64,000 bases of DNA from Mangrovactinospora gilvigrisea (GCF_001879105.1 NZ_MLCF01000011.1:54396-118395); one strand, 5' to 3'; positions 8,999 through 19,256 are shown, numbered from the stretch's first letter. Program-made: numbers and translations. The notes: generated from the sequence alone by a model not told the origin.

Positions 8999-9778
8999 GT
9001 GACCACCACCCAGCCCCCCTTCGCGACGACCGGCGAGAGCAGCGCCGCCGCGCGGGCCACGGCCCTGACCAAGGTGTACGGCGAGGGCGAGACGCGCGTC
9101 GTGGCCCTCGACGGCATCGACGTCGAGTTCAGCCGCGGCCAGTTCACCGCCATCATGGGGCCGTCGGGCTCCGGCAAGTCGACGCTGATGCACTGCATGG
9201 CCGGCCTGGACGCGATAACCTCCGGCTCCGCCACCATCGGGGACGTCGAGCTGAGCCGGCTGAAGGACAAGCACCTCACCCGGCTGCGCCGGGACCGCAT
9301 CGGGTTCGTCTTCCAGTCCTTCAACCTGGTGCCGACGCTCACCGCGATCGAGAACATCACCCTGACCATGGACATCGCCGGGCGGAAGCCCGACAGCCAG
9401 TGGCTGGACCAGATCGTCGACACCGTCGGCCTCCGCGACCGCCTCAAGCACCGCCCCGGCCAGCTCTCCGGCGGCCAGCAGCAGCGCGTCGCCTGCGCCC
9501 GCGCCCTCGCCGGCCGTCCCGAGATCGTCTTCGCGGACGAGCCCACCGGGAACCTCGACTCCCGGTCGGGCGCCGAGATCCTCTCCTTCCTCCGGGAGTC
9601 CGCCCGCAGCTTCGGCCAGACCGTGGTGATGGTGACGCACGACGCCGTCGCCGCCTCCTACGCCGACCGCGTGCTCTTCCTCGCCGACGGACGTCTCGTC
9701 GACGAACTCGTCGCGCCCAGCGCCGACCGGGTGCTGGAGCGCATGAAGCAGTTCGACGGCAAGGGCCGGACGAGCTGA
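8999..9778 (+). CDS. ABC transporter ATP-binding protein (LolD/MacB type)
   Basis: A 259-residue ATPase. Start GTG 8999 follows GAGGAG; an ATG at 8972 has a weaker site. Walker A is GPSGSGKST near residue 55, the signature LSGGQQQR near 155, Walker B VFADEPTGNLDS right after, and the H-loop MVTHD near 205. The FQSFNLVPTLTAIENI stretch is typical of LolD/MacB-class ATPases that work with FtsX-like permeases. It powers the permease encoded 46 bases downstream. These systems usually do mechanical work on envelope substrates or export peptides and lipids; the substrate here is unknown. Confidence 0.93.
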   Translation: MTTTQPPFATTGESSAAARATALTKVYGEGETRVVALDGIDVEFSRGQFTAIMGPSGSGKSTLMHCMAGLDAITSGSATIGDVELSRLKDKHLTRLRRDRIGFVFQSFNLVPTLTAIENITLTMDIAGRKPDSQWLDQIVDTVGLRDRLKHRPGQLSGGQQQRVACARALAGRPEIVFADEPTGNLDSRSGAEILSFLRESARSFGQTVVMVTHDAVAASYADRVLFLADGRLVDELVAPSADRVLERMKQFDGKGRTS

Positions 9779-9824
9779 CGCAGCGCCGACTCGAGACGCT
9801 TCCAGGCATTCAGGAGAATCCGAC

Positions 9825-12386
9825 ATGTTCCGCACCGCGCTGCGCACCGTCCTGGCGCACAAGCTGCGCCTGCTGATGACGATGCTCGCCGTGCTGCTCG
9901 GCGTCGCCTTCGTGGCGGGCACGCTGGTCTTCACGGCCACCATGGACAAGGGGCTGCGCGACAGCTCCAGCAAGGACTACGCCGGCATATCGGTGGCCGT
10001 CACCACCACCGGCGCGTCCGCCCGCGACGCCGACCAGGGCAAGCGGCCCGACGGCGTCAGCGACGCCCTGCTCGGCCGGCTCGGCAGGCTGGACGGGGTC
10101 GCCTCCGCCCAGCCCGTGCTCACCGGCTTCACCGGGGTCGCCGACGCCAAGCACAACCTCATCGGCGGCAGCAGCTTCGGCACCTACGGCGGCAACTACG
10201 CCCCGGTCGGCGCCGGACACACCGACCCGCGCTACCACTTCACCTCCGGGGCGGCGCCCACCGGCGCCGGGCAGGTCGCGCTGGACGCCAAGACCGCCAA
10301 GGACGGCGGGTACCGGGTCGGCGACACCGTGGACGTCGCCGTCACCGGCCCGGTGATGCACGAGAAGCTGGCCGGCATCTTCACCACCCAGGACGGCAAC
10401 GTCGCCTCCGGCGGCACGCTCACCCTCTTCGACACCGCCACCGCGCAGAAGCTGTTCCTGGCGCCCGGCCTCTCCGGCGGGGTCAACCTGCGCGCCGCGC
10501 CGGGCACCTCCCAGCAGCAGCTGCTGGACCGCGTCAACACCGCGATCAAGGGCCAGAGCGGCCTGGAGGCGAAGACCGCCCAGCAGCTGATCGACGATCA
10601 GGCCAAGCAGATCTCGGCCGGCATGAGCACCATGAACACCATCTTCCTGTCGTTCGCGGGAGTGGCGCTCTTCGTCGGCATCTTCCTGATCGCCAACACC
10701 TTCACCATGCTGGTCGCGCAGCGCACCCGTGAGCTGGCGCTGCTGCGGGCGATCGGCGCGAGCCGCCGCCAGGTGACCCGCTCGGTGCTCATCGAGGCGG
10801 TCATCGTCGGCGTGGTCTCGTCGGTGGTCGGCTATCTGGTCGGCCTCGGGCTCTCGCTCGGCATGCGCTCGCTGATCAGCAGCAACGGCGGCAATCTGCC
10901 GAACAACCCGCTGGTGATCACGCCTACTTCGGTGATCTCGGCGCTCGCGGTGGGCATCGTCATCACCGTGCTGTCGGCGTGGCTGCCGGCCCGGCGCGCC
11001 GCTAAGATCCCGCCGGTGGCGGCGATGAGCAGCTCGGACGCGCCGCCGAAGCAGCGCAGCCTGATCGTCCGCAACGCGATCGGCGCGTTCTTCGTGGCCG
11101 TCGGCGGTGCGCTGATCGCCCTGGGCCTGCACTCCTCCGGGTCGACCGGCCAGAAGGCCCTGACCCTGGGCGGCGGCGCGGCCGTCGGCCTCGTCGGGAT
11201 CATCGTGCTCACCCCGCTGATCTCCCGTCCGGTGATCGGCGCGTTCACCCCGCTGCTGTCGATGTTCGGCGTCTCCGGGCGGCTCGCCAAGCGCAACTCG
11301 CTGCGCAACCCGCGGCGGACGGCGGCCACCGCCACCGCGCTGATGATCGGGCTCACCCTGATGAGCGCCCTCGGCGTCGTCGTCACCTCGCTGAAGAGCG
11401 GCATCGCGGCGGCGGCCACCGACGGCATCCGCGCCGACTACTCGATCAGCAACGCCAACTTCACGCCGATGGACCAGTCGGTGGTGGCGAAGGTGAAGCA
11501 GGTGCCCGGGATCGCCGCGGCCAGCGGCACCGAGCGCGCGGACGTCACGATCGACGGCAAGCAGCCCGAGGTCAACGCGATGGACACCACGGTGCTCAGC
11601 CAGCTGTTCCACGTCGACCGGATCAGCGGCACGGTCGGGGCGCTGAGCCCGTCCCAGATCGCGGTCTCCGACAAGACGGCGGCCAAGGAGCACTGGCGCA
11701 CCGGGCAGTCGGTGACGGTGAAGCTGCCGGACGGCAGCAGCCGGCAGGCCGTCGTCTCCGGCACCTACAAGGGCGGTCCGGGCCTGCCCGCCACGATGGT
11801 GGACCGCACCATGCTCTCCGGGCACACCTTCAAGGAGCCGGTGGAGCGGGTCTTCGTGAAGGCCGCGCCGGGCAAGGCGGGGTCCGCGCTGAAGTCGGAC
11901 ATCAAGGAGGCGCTCGGCAACAGCCCGATCGTCCAGGTGCAGACCCGGGACGACCTGCTCAACTCCTTCAACACCCAGATCGACCAGGTGCTGTACATGG
12001 TGTACGGCCTGCTGGGGATGTCGGTGGTGGTGGCCGTCATCGGGGTCGTCAACACCATGGCGATGTCGGTCTTCGAGCGGTCCCGGGAGATCGGGATGCT
12101 GCGGGCGATCGGCCTGGACCGGCGCCGGGTGAAGCGGATGGTGCGGCTGGAGTCGCTGGTGATCTCCGTCTTCGGCGCGCTGCTGGGGATGGGCGCGGGG
12201 ACGTTCCTCGCGTGGGCGGCGGGGCGGCTGATCAAGCCGAGCTTCGCGACGTACGCGATGAAGGTGCCGTGGTCGCAGTACGGGATCTTCTTCGGGGCGG
12301 CGCTGGTGGTCGGTGTGCTGGCGGCGCTGTGGCCGGCGCGGCGGGCGGCCCGGCTGAACGCCCTGGAGGCGATCAAGTCCGACTGA
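9825..12386 (+). CDS. ABC transporter permease with two FtsX/MacB-type domains
   Basis: An 853-residue permease starting at ATG 9825 after CAGGAG. It has the duplicated layout common in actinomycetes: membrane segment near residue 20, a large extracytoplasmic domain (about 45-260), three segments with the FtsX core (ERxREL-like QRTRELALLRAIGASRRQV near 300), then a second half with a segment near 500, another periplasm-like domain, and a second core (ERSREIGMLRAIGLDRRRV near 755). It ends WPARRAARLNALEAI, typical of the family. It forms an operon with the ATPase. A palindromic terminator lies between it and the convergent cfa gene. Confidence 0.92.
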   Translation: MFRTALRTVLAHKLRLLMTMLAVLLGVAFVAGTLVFTATMDKGLRDSSSKDYAGISVAVTTTGASARDADQGKRPDGVSDALLGRLGRLDGVASAQPVLTGFTGVADAKHNLIGGSSFGTYGGNYAPVGAGHTDPRYHFTSGAAPTGAGQVALDAKTAKDGGYRVGDTVDVAVTGPVMHEKLAGIFTTQDGNVASGGTLTLFDTATAQKLFLAPGLSGGVNLRAAPGTSQQQLLDRVNTAIKGQSGLEAKTAQQLIDDQAKQISAGMSTMNTIFLSFAGVALFVGIFLIANTFTMLVAQRTRELALLRAIGASRRQVTRSVLIEAVIVGVVSSVVGYLVGLGLSLGMRSLISSNGGNLPNNPLVITPTSVISALAVGIVITVLSAWLPARRAAKIPPVAAMSSSDAPPKQRSLIVRNAIGAFFVAVGGALIALGLHSSGSTGQKALTLGGGAAVGLVGIIVLTPLISRPVIGAFTPLLSMFGVSGRLAKRNSLRNPRRTAATATALMIGLTLMSALGVVVTSLKSGIAAAATDGIRADYSISNANFTPMDQSVVAKVKQVPGIAAASGTERADVTIDGKQPEVNAMDTTVLSQLFHVDRISGTVGALSPSQIAVSDKTAAKEHWRTGQSVTVKLPDGSSRQAVVSGTYKGGPGLPATMVDRTMLSGHTFKEPVERVFVKAAPGKAGSALKSDIKEALGNSPIVQVQTRDDLLNSFNTQIDQVLYMVYGLLGMSVVVAVIGVVNTMAMSVFERSREIGMLRAIGLDRRRVKRMVRLESLVISVFGALLGMGAGTFLAWAAGRLIKPSFATYAMKVPWSQYGIFFGAALVVGVLAALWPARRAARLNALEAIKSD

Positions 12387-12424
12387 CCGTCGCGGTCGGG
12401 GCGGTGCCGTGTGCGCCGCCCCTT

Positions 12425-12474
12425 CGCCCCGGCGCCCCGCCCGGACCGCTTCGCGGTCCGCGGGTGCCGGGGCG
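12425..12474. terminator. Nested GC palindrome between convergent ABC permease and cfa
   Basis: Outer arms CGCCCCGGC (12425-12433) and GCCGGGGCG (12466-12474) pair exactly, and an inner hairpin GGACCGC-TTC-GCGGTCC sits between them. It lies between two convergent stops (12386 and 12481), so it can end transcription from both sides. It belongs to the family of CCCCGGCACCCC palindromes listed as a finding. Confidence 0.65.
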
Positions 12475-12480
12475 GTCGCG

Positions 12481-13767
12481 TCAGTAGTTCCGCACCAACG
12501 GCATCGCGGAGGCGCCGGAGGCGTCCGGCCTGACGGCCAGGACCTGGTTGACGCCCAGGCGGTTGGTCTCGAAGGAGACCGCGGACGCCGCCATGTACAG
12601 GTGCCACACCCGCGCCCGCCCCGGCGAGGTCAACCGCACGGCCTCGTCCCAGTGCTCCCGCAGGTTCGCCACCCACTCACGCAGCGTCAGCGCGTAGTGC
12701 TCGCGCAGCGCCTGGACGTCCCGCACCTCGAAGCCGGCCTCCTCCAGCAGCGCCGCCGTGCCCGCCAGGGGCGCCAGCTCGCCGTCCGGGAAGACGTAGC
12801 CGGCGATGAACTTGTTGAGGTGGTACGGCTCCCGCTTGCCGTTCCCGCCGCGGTGGTCCGGGCGGCGGGCGATCTGGTGGTTGAGCAGCCGCCCCTGCGG
12901 CCGCAGCAGCCGGAAGAGGTCCGCGCAGTAGACGCGGTACTGGGAGGCGCCGACGTGCTCGGCCATCCCGATCGAGGAGACGGCGTCGTAGGGCCCGTCG
13001 GCGACGTCCCGGTAGTCCTGGACGCGGATGTCCACCCGCTCGGCGAGCCCCTCCTCGGCGACCCGCTTGCGGCCGTAGGCGGCCTGCTCCTTGGAGAGCG
13101 TCACCCCGGTGACCGACACCCCGTACTCGCGGGCCGCGTGGACGGCCATCGAGCCCCAGCCGCAGCCCACGTCGAGCAGCCGCTGACCGGGCTTCAGGTC
13201 GAGCTTGCGGCAGACCAGGTCGAACTTGGCGGCCTGCGCCGCCGCCAGGTCGCCGGGCCGGCGGTCCGCGCCCCAGTAGGCGCAGGAGTAGGTCATGGAC
13301 GGGCCCAGCACCAGCTCGTAGAAGCGGTTGCCGACGTCGTAGTGGTGGCTGATGGCGGCCGCGTCCCGGGCCTTGCTGTGCCGGCTCCCGGCGCCGGCGA
13401 CGGCCCGGGCCTCCTCCGCCGGGGGCCGCGGCGGCGGCCCCGCCAGCCGGAGCCCGACGGCGGCCTTCAGCACCTCGCGGACGGGCACCTTGACGTCGGA
13501 GAGCTGGGCGGCGAGCCGGTCGAAGCGGTGCAGCGCGTCGTACAGGTCGCCCTCGACGTCGAGGTCGCCCGAGACCCAGGCCCGGCCGAGGCCCAACTCG
13601 TCCGGCCGCCAGAGCAGTCGGCGCAGCGCGCGCCGCTTGCGCAGGGCCAGGACGGGGGCGTCGGGCGGGCCGGCCTCGCTGCCGTCCCAGGCGCGGATGC
13701 GGACGGGGAGCTCCACGCCGAGCGTGTCGGTGAACAGGGTGGTGAGCCGGTCGGCCGTGGTCGACAC
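12481..13767 (-). CDS. cfa: Cyclopropane-fatty-acyl-phospholipid synthase family methyltransferase
   Basis: A 428-residue SAM-dependent methyltransferase starting at GTG 13767, four bases after GGAGGTG. The N-terminal 100 residues form the Cfa lipid-binding part (AWVSGDLDVEGDLYDALHRF). ISHHYDVGNRFYELVLG and MTYSCAYW are the family's conserved active-site stretches. The SAM loop is LLDVGCGWGSMAVHA near residue 200, followed by GVTLSKEQ and the bicarbonate-ligand region IGMAEHVG. The enzyme methylenates double bonds of phospholipid acyl chains at the membrane. It is a single gene, ended by the palindrome at 12425. Confidence 0.92.
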   Translation of the reverse strand: MSTTADRLTTLFTDTLGVELPVRIRAWDGSEAGPPDAPVLALRKRRALRRLLWRPDELGLGRAWVSGDLDVEGDLYDALHRFDRLAAQLSDVKVPVREVLKAAVGLRLAGPPPRPPAEEARAVAGAGSRHSKARDAAAISHHYDVGNRFYELVLGPSMTYSCAYWGADRRPGDLAAAQAAKFDLVCRKLDLKPGQRLLDVGCGWGSMAVHAAREYGVSVTGVTLSKEQAAYGRKRVAEEGLAERVDIRVQDYRDVADGPYDAVSSIGMAEHVGASQYRVYCADLFRLLRPQGRLLNHQIARRPDHRGGNGKREPYHLNKFIAGYVFPDGELAPLAGTAALLEEAGFEVRDVQALREHYALTLREWVANLREHWDEAVRLTSPGRARVWHLYMAASAVSFETNRLGVNQVLAVRPDASGASAMPLVRNY

Positions 13768-13807
13768 CGGGCACCTCCGGTGAAATCCGAGGACAGGAAT
13801 GTACAGA

Positions 13808-13844
13808 AAAGGGCCGGTACTGTCTGGGACAGTACCGGCCCTTT
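13808..13844 (-). terminator. Rho-independent terminator of ndh
   Basis: Perfect 17-base inverted arms (13808-13824 and 13828-13844) with a 3-base loop. On the minus strand the stem ends in CCCTTT and is followed by TCTGT, a short T-rich tract. It lies 111 bases beyond the ndh stop and ahead of cfa, so it should separate the two transcripts. Confidence 0.8.
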
Positions 13845-13954
13845 CACGGGTAAGCCGATGGCTGGTGCAGGTATTCCCGCCGTTAGGGGGAGCAACCGCG
13901 GAGCGGCGGGTGGGGTCGGCCCATACTCACCGGCTCACCCGGGGTGAGCCCCGG

Positions 13955-15355
13955 TCAGGAGGCGACCTTCTCTCCGGCCTTGGGGGCCTCCGCCTTGGGG
14001 GCGGGGGTCTCCTCGGGCTTCTTGGCCGGCGACGGCAGCGCCACGGCCTCGAACTCGGCGCGCGGGTTCTCCATCGCGCCCAGGTTGACGATCTCGCGCT
14101 TCAGGAACGCGGAGGTCGTCCACTCGGCGACGATCCGGAACTTCCGGTTGAAGGTCGGCATCGCCATGCCGTGGTAGGCGCGGTGCACGTACCAGGCGAG
14201 ACGGCCCTTGAGCTTGATCTTGCCGAGCAGGATGCAGGCGCCCTTGTGCAGGCCCAGGCCGGCGACGGCGCCCAGGTTCTTGTGCTCGTACTCGTGCTGC
14301 GGGAAGCCGCGCATCCCGGCGATGACGTTGTCACCGAGGACCTTGGCCTGACGCAGCGCGTGCTGGGCGTTCGGCGGGCACCAGGCGTTCTCGTTGCCCG
14401 CCTTGCGGCCGACCAGGTCGGGGACCTGGGCGTTGTCGCCCGCGGCCCAGACGTAGTCGGTGCCGGCGACCTGAAGGGTCGGGGCCACGTCGATGTGGCC
14501 GCGCGGGCCGAGCGCCACGCCGTACTCGGCGAGCACCGGGTTCGGCTTCACGCCGGCGGTCCAGACCAGCGTGGACGCGTCGAACTCGACACCGTTCTTC
14601 AGCACGATGTGGTTGTCGACGGCCGAGTCGATCGAGGTCTCCAGGTAGACCTCGATGCCGCGCTGCTTGAACTGCTCCAGGCCCCACTTGCCCATGTCCG
14701 GGCCGAACTCGGGGAGGATGCGGTTGGCGGCCTCGACGAGGACGAACCGCATGTCCTCGCGTCGGACGTTGTTGTACTGCTTGGCCGCGTCGCGGGCCAT
14801 GTCCTCGACCTCGGCCAGGGTCTCCGCGCCGGCGAAGCCGCCGCCGACGAAGCAGAAGGTGAGAGCCTTCTTGCGGATCTCCGGGTCGGTGGTGGAGTCG
14901 GCCTTGTCCATCTGCGCCAGGACGTGGTTGCGCAGGCCGATGGCCTCCTCCACGCTCTTGACGCCGATGCCGTTCTCGGCCAGGCCCGGGATCGGGAAGG
15001 TCCGGGAGACGGCGCCGAGGGACAGCACCAGGTAGTCGAAGGGGAGCTCGTAGGGCTCGCCGGCCACCGGGGCGATGGTCGCCTTCTTCGACTCCTGGTC
15101 GATGCTGGTGACTCGGCCGGTCAGGATCTCCGCGCGCGGCAGCACGCGGCGCAGCGGGACGACAACGTTGCGCGCCGAGATGGACCCGGCGGCAGCTTCC
15201 GGCAGGAAGGGCTGGTACGTCATGTACGACCGGGGGTCGACGACCGTGACGGTCGCCTCGTCGTAGCGCATCTTCTTGAGGATGCGCTTCGCGGCGTACA
15301 GACCGACGTATCCGCCTCCGATGATGAGGATGCGGGGACGCTCCGAGGTGCTCAT
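13955..15355 (-). CDS. ndh: Type II NADH dehydrogenase (NDH-2)
   Basis: A 466-residue single-subunit flavoenzyme that passes electrons from NADH to menaquinone without pumping protons. The FAD motif RILIIGGGYVGLYAAKRI begins at residue 7. The NADH-binding motif KKALTFCFVGGGFAGAETLAE is near residue 165, and VWAAGDNAQVP closes the FAD site. The long hydrophobic/amphipathic C-terminal part probably seats it on the membrane. ATG 15355 gives the usual N-terminus (MSTSERPRIL), but no ribosome site precedes it; a GTG at 15388 is an alternative. A Rex-like operator lies 239 bases upstream, which predicts control by NADH/NAD ratio. Its last 40 residues form a charged Lys/Glu/Pro/Ala tail. Confidence 0.95.
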   Translation of the reverse strand: MSTSERPRILIIGGGYVGLYAAKRILKKMRYDEATVTVVDPRSYMTYQPFLPEAAAGSISARNVVVPLRRVLPRAEILTGRVTSIDQESKKATIAPVAGEPYELPFDYLVLSLGAVSRTFPIPGLAENGIGVKSVEEAIGLRNHVLAQMDKADSTTDPEIRKKALTFCFVGGGFAGAETLAEVEDMARDAAKQYNNVRREDMRFVLVEAANRILPEFGPDMGKWGLEQFKQRGIEVYLETSIDSAVDNHIVLKNGVEFDASTLVWTAGVKPNPVLAEYGVALGPRGHIDVAPTLQVAGTDYVWAAGDNAQVPDLVGRKAGNENAWCPPNAQHALRQAKVLGDNVIAGMRGFPQHEYEHKNLGAVAGLGLHKGACILLGKIKLKGRLAWYVHRAYHGMAMPTFNRKFRIVAEWTTSAFLKREIVNLGAMENPRAEFEAVALPSPAKKPEETPAPKAEAPKAGEKVAS

Positions 15356-15593
15356 ATGGAAAGTATCCAACAGGGGTTGGAGCAGCACGAGGGCGCCCCT
15401 GACGTTGCCGGGTCGCGGGTGGTGCTAAACTGCGCGGTTTCACCCGGGGGGTTGGCGGGGCAACCGCGGGTAGGGGGCAATGAGCAGCAACGATCGGGGT
15501 CGGGGGATGGTTCCCGGGGTCCGACGGCCCTTGATAGGACGTCAGAAGACCGGAGCATTCGGTCACATTAAGGGGCAAAGCGGGCGAGGTCGC

Positions 15594-15611
15594 ATGTGAA
15601 GTATTTCACGA
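15594..15611. promoter_or_regulatory. Rex operator (ROP)-like site upstream of ndh
   Basis: ATGTGAAGTATTTCACGA matches the Streptomyces Rex consensus TTGTGAA-N4-TTCACAA at all but two of the specified positions. Rex is the NADH-sensing repressor of respiratory genes, and ndh is a natural target. The site lies between the ppx stop (15629) and ndh, 239 bases from the ndh start, implying a long leader if the promoter overlaps it. Confidence 0.75.
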
Positions 15612-15628
15612 GCGAGTTTCGGAGGGAT

Positions 15629-16786
15629 TCACTCCGGTGCCCGTCCACCCCCTGAGACGGGCCCCTGGGAGCCGGCCGCGGCGGCCGCGGAGAAGGCGAT
15701 CCCGTCGAGGATGTCGTGCTCGCTGACGACCACCTCGGGCAGTTCGAGGCGGTCCATGATGCGGAGCAGGATCAGCGCTCCGGCGCAGATCACGTCGGTG
15801 CGGCCGGGGTGCATCACCGGGATCGCGGCGCGCTGCTCGTGGTCGGCGACCAGCAGCATCCCGGTGACGTCGCGGACCTGCTCGCGGCCGATCCGGGCGT
15901 GGTGGATGCGGGACGGGTCGTAGGCGTCCAGCCCGAGCGCGATGCCGGCGATCGTGGTCACCGTCCCGGCGAGACCCACGAAGGTGCGCGCGGTCGCCAG
16001 CGGGACGGCCGCCGCGGCGGAGTCCAGCGCGGCGTCGGCGTCCGCCTCGATGGCGGCGATCGCCTCGGATTCGACCCAGCCGGGCGAAGGCTGTCCTTGA
16101 GGGGTGGTCGGGAGACGGGTGACCCAGCCGGGCGAAGCCTGTCCTTGAGGGGTGGTGGTCGGGCGACGGGTGACCCAGCCAGGCGAAGCCTGTCCTTGAG
16201 GGGTGGTGGTCGGGCGACGGGTGGGAGGGTCGATGAGCGTGCCGTTGCGGGCCAGGTGGCGCTCGGTGAGGCGGACGCAGCCGATGTCGACGGAGCGGGA
16301 GGCCTCGACGGACTCCGTCCCCACCACGAACTCCGTGGAGCCGCCGCCGATGTCGACCACCAGGTACGGGCCGGGCGCGTCCGCGGAGCCGGCGAGCTCG
16401 CGGGTGGCGCCGGTGAAGGAGAGCTGGGCCTCCTCGTCGCCGCTGATCACCTCGGGGTCGGTGCCGAGGATCTCCCGGATCCCGGCGGTGAACTCGTCGC
16501 GGTTCTCGGCGTCCCGGGAGGCGCTGGTGGCGACGAAGCGGATCCGGTCGGGGGCGACGCCGTGCGCGGCGATCAGCTCGGCGTAGCGGCGGGACGCGGC
16601 GAAGGTGCGCTCCAGCGCCTCCGGGGCGAGGCGGCCGGTGCGGTCGACGCCCTGGCCGAGGCGGACGATCTCCATCCGGCGGTCGAGGTCCTTCAGCGTG
16701 CCGTCGACGGGGTCGACGTCCGCGACGAGGAGGCGGATGGAGTTGGTCCCGCAGTCGATTGCGGCGACGCGCGTGCTCTCGGACAT
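15629..16786 (-). CDS. ppx: Exopolyphosphatase / pppGpp phosphatase (Ppx/GppA family) with in-frame triple repeat
   Basis: A 385-residue ASKHA-fold phosphatase acting on polyphosphate or pppGpp. The phosphate-1 loop AAIDCGTNSIRLLVADV is at residues 8-24, the second motif LVVDIGGGSTEFVVG near 142, and VGLAGTVTTIAGIAL near 267. Between residues about 191 and 240 a 17-residue unit (RRPTTTPQGQASPGWVT) occurs three times, the last copy one residue shorter. It lies in the spot where relatives have only DPP followed directly by an Ala/Glu-rich helix. The repeats keep the frame and leave all catalytic motifs intact. Its start is 85 bases after the DUF501 stop, in the chain eno-divIC-DUF501-ppx. Confidence 0.92.
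   Translation of the reverse strand: MSESTRVAAIDCGTNSIRLLVADVDPVDGTLKDLDRRMEIVRLGQGVDRTGRLAPEALERTFAASRRYAELIAAHGVAPDRIRFVATSASRDAENRDEFTAGIREILGTDPEVISGDEEAQLSFTGATRELAGSADAPGPYLVVDIGGGSTEFVVGTESVEASRSVDIGCVRLTERHLARNGTLIDPPTRRPTTTPQGQASPGWVTRRPTTTPQGQASPGWVTRLPTTPQGQPSPGWVESEAIAAIEADADAALDSAAAAVPLATARTFVGLAGTVTTIAGIALGLDAYDPSRIHHARIGREQVRDVTGMLLVADHEQRAAIPVMHPGRTDVICAGALILLRIMDRLELPEVVVSEHDILDGIAFSAAAAAGSQGPVSGGGRAPE
16073..16222. repeat. Three tandem 48-51 base repeats inside ppx
   Basis: Copies at 16073-16120 (48 bases, one codon short), 16121-16171 and 16172-16222. The last two differ at a single base. Each unit contains a small palindrome around CAGGC-GAA-GCCTG (degenerate in the first copy). 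All three keep the ppx frame open. Near identity of copies suggests recent amplification. Confidence 0.95.
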
Positions 16787-16871
16787 GCCTCTCCAGGGTT
16801 CGCGGCGCGCGCCGCGCGCCGGTCGGGGTGCCGGGGTTCGGGACGGCGGCCGACGGCGGCCGCCGCGGCCG

Positions 16872-17381
16872 TCAGGACTCCGCCGCGGCCTCGGCGCAGG
16901 GGCCCTTGCGCCACCACTCCGGCAGCATCGCCAGCGCCTCGTCGCCGAGCGGGTTGACGCCCGGCCCGGCGGCCAGCGCGTGGGCCACCAGGACGTGCAG
17001 GCACTTGACCCGGTCCGGCATCCCGCCGGCGCTCGGAAAGCCCTTCAGCTCCTCGATGAGGTCCCGCCGCCGCACGTAGTCCTCGTGGGCCGCGCGGTAC
17101 CGCGCGGCGAGGTCCTCGTCCTCGGCCAGACGGGCCGTCATCTCCTTCATCACCCCGTCCGCCTCCAGCGTGCCGATCGCCGAGGCGGCGCGCGGGCACG
17201 TCAGGTAGTAGAGCGTCGGGAACGGCGAGCCGTCCTCCAGGCGGGGCGCGGTCTCGACGACGTCGGGCAGCCCGCAGGCGCAGCGGTGCGCGACGCCGCG
17301 CAGGCCGCGCGGCGGGCGGCCCAGCTGGGCGGCGACGGCGTCGCGGTCGGCGTCGGTGATGCTCGGTTCGGGGGTGCTCAA
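16872..17381 (-). CDS. DUF501 protein
   Basis: A 169-residue protein with start TTG 17381 behind AGAGGA. Family features seen: an N-terminal QLGRPPRGLRGVAHRC, then CGLPDVVETAPRLEDGSPFPTLYYLTCPRA with paired cysteines, and the long helix around RYRAAHEDYVRRRD. The C-terminal KCLHVLVAHALAAG is typical. Function is unknown. DUF501 genes commonly stand between divIC and ppx in actinobacteria, as here; the eight-base gap to divIC indicates one transcript. Confidence 0.9.
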   Translation of the reverse strand: MSTPEPSITDADRDAVAAQLGRPPRGLRGVAHRCACGLPDVVETAPRLEDGSPFPTLYYLTCPRAASAIGTLEADGVMKEMTARLAEDEDLAARYRAAHEDYVRRRDLIEELKGFPSAGGMPDRVKCLHVLVAHALAAGPGVNPLGDEALAMLPEWWRKGPCAEAAAES

Positions 17382-17388
17382 CGGTCCT

Positions 17389-17820
17389 CTATCGGCTCTG
17401 GGTGGTGCGGTCCGACGCCGCGTCGGTCGCGGCGGCGCTGTCGACGGACGACCACATCGACTGGTACCACGGCGGACGCAGCTGCCCGGACGCGGAGGCG
17501 CCGCCGCCGGGCACCGGCGCGTCCCCGCCGCCGGGGCTGCCCTGCGGGAAGACGAAGCCGGTCTCGCCCGGCCGGACGAAGTGCAGCCGGGCGCGGGCCT
17601 GGGCCTCGACGTACGACGGGTCCTGCCAGCGGGCGGCCTCCCGGCGCAGCGTCTTGACCTCGCGGTCGGCGGCGGCCGCCTGACGGCGCTGATCGGCGAT
17701 CTGGCCGCGCTGGGCGATGTACTGGCGGGTGGGCACGGCGAGGGCGATGACCAGGCCGGCCAGCACGAAGGCCAGGACGGCGGCGCGCGAGGTGAGGCGG
17801 CGGCGGACCATAGGGATCAA
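17389..17820 (-). CDS. divIC: Septum formation initiator (DivIC/FtsB family)
   Basis: A 143-residue bitopic membrane protein of the divisome, which in Streptomyces supports sporulation septation. A short cytoplasmic part is followed by one membrane segment (AAVLAFVLAGLVIALAV, about residues 13-30) and a coiled coil (QRGQIADQRRQAAAADREVKTL). Then comes the DivIC signature around WQDPSYVEAQARARLHFVRPGE. The C-terminal 45 residues are a low-complexity Gly/Pro/Ser tail. Start: TTG 17820 lies four bases from GGAGG; ATG 17811 in the same frame is further from it. Confidence 0.88.
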   Translation of the reverse strand: MIPMVRRRLTSRAAVLAFVLAGLVIALAVPTRQYIAQRGQIADQRRQAAAADREVKTLRREAARWQDPSYVEAQARARLHFVRPGETGFVFPQGSPGGGDAPVPGGGASASGQLRPPWYQSMWSSVDSAAATDAASDRTTQSR

Positions 17821-17840
17821 ACTACCTCCCCGACACCCTT

Positions 17841-17861
17841 CCGGACGGCGAAGCCGTCCGG
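17841..17861. terminator. Hairpin between eno and divIC
   Basis: Perfect 9-base arms CCGGACGGC and GCCGTCCGG with a GAA loop, followed by a CCCCGGCACCCC-type element (to about 17880). It stands in the 86-base gap between the eno stop and the divIC start, so it may reduce read-through from the strongly expressed eno. Confidence 0.55.
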
Positions 17862-17906
17862 GTGGGGTGCCGGGGCGAAGGGCGGCGAAGCCCGACCGAC
17901 GGGGCG

Positions 17907-19256
<1,350 letters not shown>

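Noticed and set aside
13808..13844. 17-base inverted repeat as an operator of cfa
   Set aside because: It is followed by a T-rich tract in the direction of ndh transcription and lies beyond the ndh stop, so a terminator explains it better.
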